The translations under genes were made by a program, and so were the position numbers. A stretch of 64,000 nucleotides of DNA from JAUQQI01 sp040289115 (GTDB lineage Bacteria; Chloroflexota; Dehalococcoidia; JAUQQI01), in assembly GCA_040289115.1 (NCBI GenBank), contig PSKS01000006.1, forward strand, positions 19,286 through 83,285, given 5' to 3'. The notes beneath the pieces are model-generated. The model ran no database searches. It had not been told where the DNA came from and worked only from the letters and a program-made list of their open reading frames with translations. Below, in pieces: positions 58,443 through 64,000 of this stretch (position 1 is its first letter; the number at the start of each line of letters is the position of its first letter).

Positions 58443-59747
58443 ATGATTGCCGACCTAATGGATAAAATTGTATCCCTTGCCAAACGGCGAGGGTTTATTT
58501 TCCCCAGCGCCGAAATTTACGGCGGATTGAGCGGTGTCTGGGACTATGGCCCCCTGGGGGTGCTTTTAAAGAACAACATCAAGGCCGCCTGGTGGCGGGC
58601 AATGGTCCAGGAGCGGGACGACGTCGAGGGGCTTGACTCGGCCATCCTAACCCACCCGATGGTCCTGAAAGCCTCCGGCCACGTGGACACCTTTGCTGAC
58701 GCCCTCGTCGAGTGCAAGCGCTGTCACGTCCGCTTCCGGGCCGATCAGGTCGGGGATGTCTGCCCGGAGTGCGGCGGCCGGGAGTTCACCGAGCCACGGA
58801 TGTTCAACACGATGTTTAAGACCTATTTCGGGCCGGTGGAGGAGGAGGCCGCCGTCGTCTATTTGCGCCCTGAGACCGCTCAGGGCATCTTTGTCAACTT
58901 CCTTAACGTTCTGAACACCACCCGGCGCAAGCTCCCCTTCGGCATCGCCCAGATCGGCAAGGCCTTTCGGAACGAGATCACCACCGGCAACTTCATCTTC
59001 CGGGACCGGGAATTCGAGCAGATGGAGCTTGAGTATTTCGTAAAGCCCGGGACCGACGAAGAGTACCACCGGTACTGGGCTCAGGAGCGGCTTAACTGGT
59101 ACGTCCGCTACGGGATAAAGGCCCAGAACCTGCGCCTCCGGGCGCTGCCCCCCGAAGAGCTGGCCCACTATTCCAAGGCCACCGTGGAGGTCGAATACCG
59201 CTTCCCGTGGGGCTGGGCCGAGCTGGAGGGGATCGCAAACCGGACCGACTACGACCTTCGCCGCCACTCGGAGTTCAGCGGCAAGGACCTGACCTATTAC
59301 GACGAGGAGAGCGGCCAGCACGTCACACCCTACGTTATCGAGCCGTCGGCCGGCGTGGACCGGGTGACGCTGGCCTTTATGCTGGACGCCTACGACGAAG
59401 AGCCGGACAAGGAGGGCCTCCGGGTCGTCCTCAGGTTTCACCCGGCCATCGCCCCCATCAAGGTGGCCGTCCTGCCCCTGAGCAAGCGCGAGCCCCTCAT
59501 CCGGGTGGCCAAGGAGATCCACCGGGAACTGCGCAAGTACTGGGTCGTGGACTACGATGAGACCCAGTCCATCGGCCGGCGCTACCGGCGCCAGGACGAG
59601 GTGGGCACCCCCTACTGCGTCACCGTCGATTTCCAGACCCTGGAAGACAACGCCGTCACCATCCGGGACCGGGATACCATGGCCCAGGTCCGGGTGCCCA
59701 TCCCGGAACTGCGGGCGGCCCTGACCGAAAGGCTCGCCACCCCCTAG
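58443..59747 (+). CDS. glyS: Glycyl-tRNA synthetase, dimeric (class IIa) type
   Basis: The 434-residue enzyme charges tRNA-Gly. The class II motifs are clear: RRGFIFPSAEIYGGLSGVWD at residues 15-34, YLRPETAQGIFVNFLNVLN near 142, FGIAQIGKAFRNEITTGNFI near 170 and EPSAGVDRVTLAFMLDAYDE near 300. A zinc-binding pair CKRCHVRF and CPECGG lies near 90-115. The anticodon domain occupies about residues 335-434. This is the alpha2 form, not the alpha2beta2 GlyQ/GlyS form. It is shorter than most (about 460). The next gene follows without a gap. Confidence 0.96.
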   Translation: MIADLMDKIVSLAKRRGFIFPSAEIYGGLSGVWDYGPLGVLLKNNIKAAWWRAMVQERDDVEGLDSAILTHPMVLKASGHVDTFADALVECKRCHVRFRADQVGDVCPECGGREFTEPRMFNTMFKTYFGPVEEEAAVVYLRPETAQGIFVNFLNVLNTTRRKLPFGIAQIGKAFRNEITTGNFIFRDREFEQMELEYFVKPGTDEEYHRYWAQERLNWYVRYGIKAQNLRLRALPPEELAHYSKATVEVEYRFPWGWAELEGIANRTDYDLRRHSEFSGKDLTYYDEESGQHVTPYVIEPSAGVDRVTLAFMLDAYDEEPDKEGLRVVLRFHPAIAPIKVAVLPLSKREPLIRVAKEIHRELRKYWVVDYDETQSIGRRYRRQDEVGTPYCVTVDFQTLEDNAVTIRDRDTMAQVRVPIPELRAALTERLATP

Positions 59748-61067
59748 GTGGCCATGTTCCGGGTCGTCCACTTCTCCGACCTGCACCTCGGGGTCGAAAA
59801 CTACGGCCGCCTTGACCCGGCAACGGGCCTTTCAACCCGGATCGGGGATTTTTTAAAGGCCTTTGATGCCGTCGTCGATTACGCCATCGCCGAGCAGGTT
59901 GACCTGGTCCTCTTTACCGGCGACGCCTACAAGAACCGGGACCCCTCCCCAACCCTTCAGCGGGAGTTCGCCCGCCGGGTCGTCCGGCTCCGGGAAAGCC
60001 GGATCCCCATCTTCCTGTTAGTGGGCAACCACGACGTGCCCCTAGCTAGCGGCCGGGCGACCACCTTGGATATTTTCCACACCCTGGCCCTCCCCGGCGT
60101 CTACGTGGGCAACCGGCTGGACCTTTACCGGGTTGAGACCAAATCCGGTCCCATCCAGGTGGTGGCCGTCCCCTGGCTTTCCCGCCACCGGGTCTTCGGT
60201 CGGGACGACCTGCGGGATAAGCCAATAGAGGAGATAAACCGCGCCCTGCTGGAGTGGGCCCTAGCCCGGCTAGAGGAGGCCACCGCCCGGCTAGACCCGG
60301 ACTTTCCGGCCATTCTGGCCGTCCACGGGGTGGTGGCTGGAGCCGAGCCTGGCAGCGAACGCAACCTGATGCTGGGCAACGAGTACACCTGGACCCCGGG
60401 CGACCTGGCCCGGCCGGAGTTTTGCTACGTCGCCCTCGGCCACGTCCACCGTCACCAGGTCCTTCGCAGGGCCGACCCGCCCCTGGTCTACGCCGGCAGT
60501 CTGGAGCGGGTGGATTTTTCGGAGGAGCGGGAAGAGAAGGGCTTCGTGCTGGCAACCATCGACCGCAAACCTAGTGGGAAGTGGGTAACCGAGTTCGAGT
60601 TCAAGCCGGTTCCGGCCCGCCGGTTCTTAACCATCGACGTCACCGTACACTCCAACCGGCCCACGGAGGAGGTCCTGGAGGCCCTCGAGGGCCAGCCTAT
60701 TGCCGACGCCATCGTCCGGGTGCGGATAACCATCCCCCACGAGTTCCAGCCCCTGCTAGACCTGGCCGCGATCCGCCGGGCTTTGCGGCCGGCCAAATAC
60801 GAGGTCATCAACCGGGTACCGGTCGGTCGACCCCGGCCGCCCCTCACCCTGCTGTCCTGCCCCAACTGCCGCCGGGAGTACCAGCTGGTTGAGGCGATAG
60901 ACCGGCGCTGTCCGGAGTGCCAGGCCGAGCTGGTCTACCACGAGCTCGACCCCATCCGGGCCCTGGACCTCTATCTCGCCAAGCAAAACGTTCCGTCCGA
61001 GCGGCGCAGCCGGCTGCTGGAGCTGGGCCGCCGGCTCCTTAGAGAGGTCAGCGGGGAAGTGGTATAA
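59748..61067 (+). CDS. Mre11/SbcD-type DNA repair nuclease with C-terminal zinc ribbon
   Basis: The 439-residue calcineurin-like nuclease has the phosphoesterase motifs VVHFSDLHLGVENYGRLDP, VLFTGDAYKNRDPSP, LLVGNHDVPLAS, ILAVHGVV and YVALGHVHRHQ. It probably processes DNA ends with an SbcC/Rad50 partner, not found here. Near residues 370-395 two cysteine pairs (SCPNCRREY and RCPECQAEL) form a zinc ribbon, which I do not know from standard SbcD. A short helical tail follows. The GTG at 59748 starts right after the glyS stop; an ATG at 59754 is possible. Confidence 0.85.
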   Translation: MAMFRVVHFSDLHLGVENYGRLDPATGLSTRIGDFLKAFDAVVDYAIAEQVDLVLFTGDAYKNRDPSPTLQREFARRVVRLRESRIPIFLLVGNHDVPLASGRATTLDIFHTLALPGVYVGNRLDLYRVETKSGPIQVVAVPWLSRHRVFGRDDLRDKPIEEINRALLEWALARLEEATARLDPDFPAILAVHGVVAGAEPGSERNLMLGNEYTWTPGDLARPEFCYVALGHVHRHQVLRRADPPLVYAGSLERVDFSEEREEKGFVLATIDRKPSGKWVTEFEFKPVPARRFLTIDVTVHSNRPTEEVLEALEGQPIADAIVRVRITIPHEFQPLLDLAAIRRALRPAKYEVINRVPVGRPRPPLTLLSCPNCRREYQLVEAIDRRCPECQAELVYHELDPIRALDLYLAKQNVPSERRSRLLELGRRLLREVSGEVV

Positions 61068-61068
61068 T
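61060..61068 (+). promoter_or_regulatory. Extended -10 promoter of guaB
   Basis: TGG TATAAT (61060-61068) overlaps the end of the nuclease gene, 75 bases before ATG 61143. The -35 is weak (TTAGAG, 61039-61044). Confidence 0.55.
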
Positions 61069-61142
61069 GCTATTAAAAAAACAGCGGTGAATTTTAAGCC
61101 GCCCCGAGCTACCCCCAATCCCCGTCTGAAAGGAGTGAAACC

Positions 61143-62618
61143 ATGCCCTTGGAGGAGAAGTTCATCGGTGAAGGGCTAACCTTTGACGACGTTTTGCTTG
61201 TCCCGGCCCGCTCAGAAGTGCTACCCCGAGACGTCTCCACGGCCACCTGGCTTACCCGCAATATTCGACTCCAGATTCCCATCGTCTCGGCGGCCATGGA
61301 TACCGTCACCGAGGCCGCCATGGCCATCGCCATCGCCCGGGAGGGGGGCATCGGGATAATCCACCGGAACCTATCCATCGAGGAGCAGGCGGCTGAAGTC
61401 GACAAGGTCAAGCGGTCGGAATCTGGGATGATAACGGACCCCATCACCCTCGGGCCCGAGGACCGGGTCCGGGATGCCCTAACCCTGATGGCCCGCTACC
61501 ACATCTCGGGGATCCCCATCACCGATAAGGGCCGCCTCGTGGGCATCATCACCAACCGGGACGTCCGCTTCGAAACGAACCTGGACCGGCCCATAAAAGA
61601 GGTGATGACCAAAGAGAACCTCATCACCGCCCCCGTGGGCACCAGCCTTGAAGAGGCCCAGGAGATTTTAAGCCGTCACAAAATCGAAAAACTTCCCATT
61701 GTGGACGAAAATTTCAACCTTAAAGGCCTTATAACCGTTAAAGATATTCGTAAGCGAATTCTTTACCCCAATGCCACCAAGGACGAGCGGGGCCGGCTCC
61801 GGGTGGGGGCGGCCGTTGGGGTGGGGCCAGAGGCCATCGAGCGGGCCGAGGCCCTGGTGGCCGCCGGGGTGGACGTGCTAGTCATCGACACCGCCCACGG
61901 CCATTCGGCCGCCGTCATCCAGACTCTCCGGGAGCTTAAGCGCCGCTTCCCCGTGGATGTCATCGCCGGCAACATCGCCACCGCCGAGGCGGCCGAAGAG
62001 CTTATCGCCAACGGCGCCGACGCCATCAAGGTGGGGATGGGGCCGGGGGCCATCTGCACCACCCGGGTGGTGACCGGCGTCGGAATGCCCCAGGTTACGG
62101 CCATCTACCTGTGCGCCTCGATGGCCGCCCGCTATGGGGTTCCTGTCATCGCCGACGGGGGTATCCGCTACTCCGGCGACATCGCCAAGGCCATCGGGGC
62201 CGGGGCCGACTCGGTGATGCTTGGGTCCCTCCTGGCCGGGGTGGATGAGAGCCCCGGGGAGATCATCGTCTACCAGGGCGAGCGCTTTAAAGAGTATCGG
62301 GGAATGGGCTCCCTTGGGGCGATGAAACAGCGGTTTGCCCGGGACCGTTACGGTCAGGGGGACGTGGACTCCGAGGCTAAGCTGGTTCCCGAAGGGGTCG
62401 AGGCCCGAGTGCCCTATAAGGGCCCCCTTTCCACCGTCATCTACCAGCTCGTCGGCGGCCTCAAGGCAGCCATGGGCTACGTGGGGGCCGCCACCATCGA
62501 AGAGCTTAAGGCCAAGGCCCGCTTTATCCGGACGACCCCGGCAGCCACGGCCGAAAGCCACCCCCACGGGGTTCTAGTTACCCAAGAGGCCCCCAATTAC
62601 CCGATGCGGGTAATTTAG
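61143..62618 (+). CDS. guaB: IMP dehydrogenase GuaB
   Basis: The enzyme oxidises IMP to XMP, the committed step of guanine nucleotide synthesis. The 491 residues show LTFDDVLLVPARSEVLPRDV, two CBS domains (about 95-215, with DPITLGPEDRVRDAL and HKIEKLPIVDENFNLKGLIT), and the catalytic loop GPGAICTTRVVTGVGMPQ with the active Cys near residue 304. The flap region EYRGMGSLGAMKQRF and the end PYKGPLSTVIYQLVGGLKAA are also standard. AAAGGAGTG precedes ATG 61143. Its stop shares bases with the convergent GT4 gene. Confidence 0.97.
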   Translation: MPLEEKFIGEGLTFDDVLLVPARSEVLPRDVSTATWLTRNIRLQIPIVSAAMDTVTEAAMAIAIAREGGIGIIHRNLSIEEQAAEVDKVKRSESGMITDPITLGPEDRVRDALTLMARYHISGIPITDKGRLVGIITNRDVRFETNLDRPIKEVMTKENLITAPVGTSLEEAQEILSRHKIEKLPIVDENFNLKGLITVKDIRKRILYPNATKDERGRLRVGAAVGVGPEAIERAEALVAAGVDVLVIDTAHGHSAAVIQTLRELKRRFPVDVIAGNIATAEAAEELIANGADAIKVGMGPGAICTTRVVTGVGMPQVTAIYLCASMAARYGVPVIADGGIRYSGDIAKAIGAGADSVMLGSLLAGVDESPGEIIVYQGERFKEYRGMGSLGAMKQRFARDRYGQGDVDSEAKLVPEGVEARVPYKGPLSTVIYQLVGGLKAAMGYVGAATIEELKAKARFIRTTPAATAESHPHGVLVTQEAPNYPMRVI

Positions 62619-63751
62619 CCGGGAAGCTCCGCCTCCACCCCCGGCGCGGTCGGGCCGCTACTGGCCATCGCCCGCTCCACCAGGGCCAGGAATTTGCGCT
62701 TAAACTCAGCCGTATCGAACTGCCGGGCGAAGGCCCGGAGGGCGGCCGGGTCGAACTCCTCGGGTCGGAAGGCAGCCAGCACCTCCGCCAGGGTGTCCGC
62801 CGTCTGCTCCCGGAAAAGGACCCCGGTCCGGCCTTCGATGACCGTATCTAGGGCGCCGCCGGCGGCGTAAGCGATAACCGGCCGTCCGCTCGCCATCGCC
62901 TCCACCGGGACGATCCCGAAGTCCTCCTCGCCCGGGAAGATGAGGGCCCGGCTCCGGGACATCAGCTCGGCCACCTGCTCCGTTCGCAGCCGGCCCAGGA
63001 ACTTCACCGTCGGACCAGCCATCCGCTCTAGCCGGGGCCGATCCCGCCCATCCCCCACCACAAGCAGGGGCACCCGTAGTCGGTTGGCAGCCTCCACCGC
63101 CAGGTCCACCCGCTTGTAGGGGACGAGCCGGGAAACCACCAGAAAATAGTCCTCAAACCGGTCAGCGGGCCTGAACCGGTCCGTCTCCACTGGGGGATGA
63201 AGGAGCCAGGCGTCCCGCCGGTAGACCCGGCGGATGCGGGCTACAACGGCCCGGGAGATGCCAATGAAGAAGTCGACCCGCTGGGCCGCGGCCGCGTCCC
63301 AGAGCCGAAGGAGGCTTATTAGGGGCCGCAGGAGGGCCCGAAGGACCGGGCCGATGGCCTCACGCTCCACGTAGGCCTCGAAGTTCCAGAGAAACCGTGG
63401 GGGCGTAAGGCAGTAATTTACGTGACAGGCATCGGCCCGGACCAGAACCCCGTGGCAGAAGCCGCTGCTGTTGGAGATGACCAGGTCAAATTCGGCGAGG
63501 TCGAAACTGTCAAAGGCGAGGGGATAGAGGGGCAGATACCACTGGTGGTGACGGGCCACCCCGGGGAGGGCCTGCATAAAAGACGTGACAACCTTCCACC
63601 GCCGGTATTCTGGGGGCATGGCTTTCGGGTCAAAGATGGAGGTGTATATAGGGGCATCGGGGAACAGGTCGTGGAGCACCTCAAGGACCCGTTCGGCCCC
63701 CCCGTGCTGGTTGAGCCAGTCGTGGACGATGGCGACCCGCTTCGGCCTCAT
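62615..63751 (-). CDS. Glycosyltransferase family 4 protein
   Basis: The 378-residue GT-B enzyme begins RVAIVHDWLNQHGGAERVLE, an acceptor-domain start. The donor site lies in the second half: FLVVSRLVPYKRVDLAVEAA near residue 205 and the EX7E motif in FPGEEDFGIVPVEAMASGRP near 275. Such enzymes add sugars to lipid- or polysaccharide-linked acceptors in envelope synthesis. ATG 63751 is the natural start. It follows the partial peptidase gene by about 45 bases. Confidence 0.9.
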   Translation of the reverse strand: MRPKRVAIVHDWLNQHGGAERVLEVLHDLFPDAPIYTSIFDPKAMPPEYRRWKVVTSFMQALPGVARHHQWYLPLYPLAFDSFDLAEFDLVISNSSGFCHGVLVRADACHVNYCLTPPRFLWNFEAYVEREAIGPVLRALLRPLISLLRLWDAAAAQRVDFFIGISRAVVARIRRVYRRDAWLLHPPVETDRFRPADRFEDYFLVVSRLVPYKRVDLAVEAANRLRVPLLVVGDGRDRPRLERMAGPTVKFLGRLRTEQVAELMSRSRALIFPGEEDFGIVPVEAMASGRPVIAYAAGGALDTVIEGRTGVLFREQTADTLAEVLAAFRPEEFDPAALRAFARQFDTAEFKRKFLALVERAMASSGPTAPGVEAELPG

Positions 63752-63795
63752 CCGGGCCTAAAGTATAGCAGGCTGCAGTCTCCGAAGACCGGCTG

Positions 63796-64000
63796 TTAGG
63801 GGAGAACGCTCAGCGGATTGATGGGTACCCCGCCGCGGTAAACCTCGAAGTGGAGGTGGGGACCGGTGGCGATGCCCGTCCTTCCAACGGCACCGATAAC
63901 CTGCCCCTGCTCCACCGTTTCCCCGACGGAGACATCGAGGCGGCTGAGGTGGGCATAAAGGGTTCGAAAACCGTTACCGTGGTCAATAACCACCATCGTC
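63796..64000 (-). CDS. M23 (LytM) family metallopeptidase, 3' part only
   Basis: The window ends inside this gene; its N-terminal part lies beyond 64000. The visible 68 residues are the C-terminal half of a peptidase M23 domain: MVVIDHGNGFRTLYAHLS, then GETVEQGQVIGAVGRTGIAT and the zinc-binding GPHLHFEVYRGG. M23 proteins cleave or bind peptidoglycan cross-bridges outside the cell; activity depends on the missing first His. Confidence 0.9.
   Translation of the reverse strand, partial: TMVVIDHGNGFRTLYAHLSRLDVSVGETVEQGQVIGAVGRTGIATGPHLHFEVYRGGVPINPLSVLP

Overview
The window is a compact, high-GC bacterial chromosome segment. Neighbouring genes often overlap by 1-4 bases through GTGA or ATGA junctions, GTG and TTG starts are common, and promoters look like ordinary sigma-70 sites. 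Several families point to the deep-branching Terrabacteria side, with Chloroflexota or a neighbouring thermophilic phylum as my best guess. These are ScpB, an AmaP-type membrane protein, two membrane pyrophosphatases, a dimeric-type glycyl-tRNA synthetase, a bacterial translin-like protein, a Qng1-type queuosine nucleosidase and UPF0182. No rRNA or marker set is present, so the taxonomy is an inference.

Layout. 1-5.1 kb: an HtrA-like protease facing two exported glycoside hydrolases. 5.2-15 kb: a ten-gene leftward run, namely qng1, a class B PBP, rnhB, yraN, two FmdB zinc ribbons, thiE, translin-like, then K+-dependent and K+-independent membrane pyrophosphatases. 15-17 kb: an aldehyde dehydrogenase, then an integrase remnant, a 22-bp perfect palindrome and tRNA-Phe, which together look like the scar of an element integrated at the tRNA 3' end. 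17-21.4 kb: an unrecognised protein, an amino-acid dehydrogenase-like protein, a RimI-like acetyltransferase, a probable unidentified structured RNA (about 19282-19500), an MmgE/PrpD protein and a GAF protein. 21.4-24.2 kb (leftward): a small basic protein, mtaB, amaP-like and scpB.

24.3-28 kb: an alpha-oxoamine synthase resembling bacterial serine palmitoyltransferase, directly followed by an NAD-dependent ketoreductase-like SDR, and facing a membrane glycosyltransferase. This is a candidate sphingolipid or long-chain-base module. 28-32.7 kb: glycerate kinase, CinA with a damaged amidase domain, a Nudix hydrolase, an A-type Fe-S carrier and cysteine desulfurase. 32.7-34.6 kb: a decayed two-component system, with a frameshifted response regulator and a multiply frameshifted histidine kinase. 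34.9-40.6 kb: a Trm112-like protein, a small membrane protein and hisZ-hisG-hisD-hisC-hisB. 40.6-40.8 kb: tRNA-Pro and tRNA-Met.

40.8-44 kb: an IclR regulator, an M29/NicX-like protein and a LarA-like racemase, all leftward. 44.3-45.8 kb: a c-type cytochrome lipoprotein and about 1 kb of decayed DNA. 45.8-51.2 kb: a branched-chain-amino-acid-type ABC transporter (livG, livF, livK, livH, livM) with an Asp/Glu-racemase-family gene embedded in it. 51.2-58.3 kb (leftward): an M24 peptidase, argC, argJ, argB and UPF0182. 58.4-64 kb: glyS, an Mre11/SbcD-type nuclease with an added zinc ribbon, guaB, a GT4 glycosyltransferase and a partial M23 peptidase.

The biosynthetic genes form partial operons (his and arg), so the remaining steps must be encoded elsewhere. 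The accessory interest lies in the candidate sphingolipid pair, the unidentified RNA, the tRNA-Phe integration scar and the dead two-component system.
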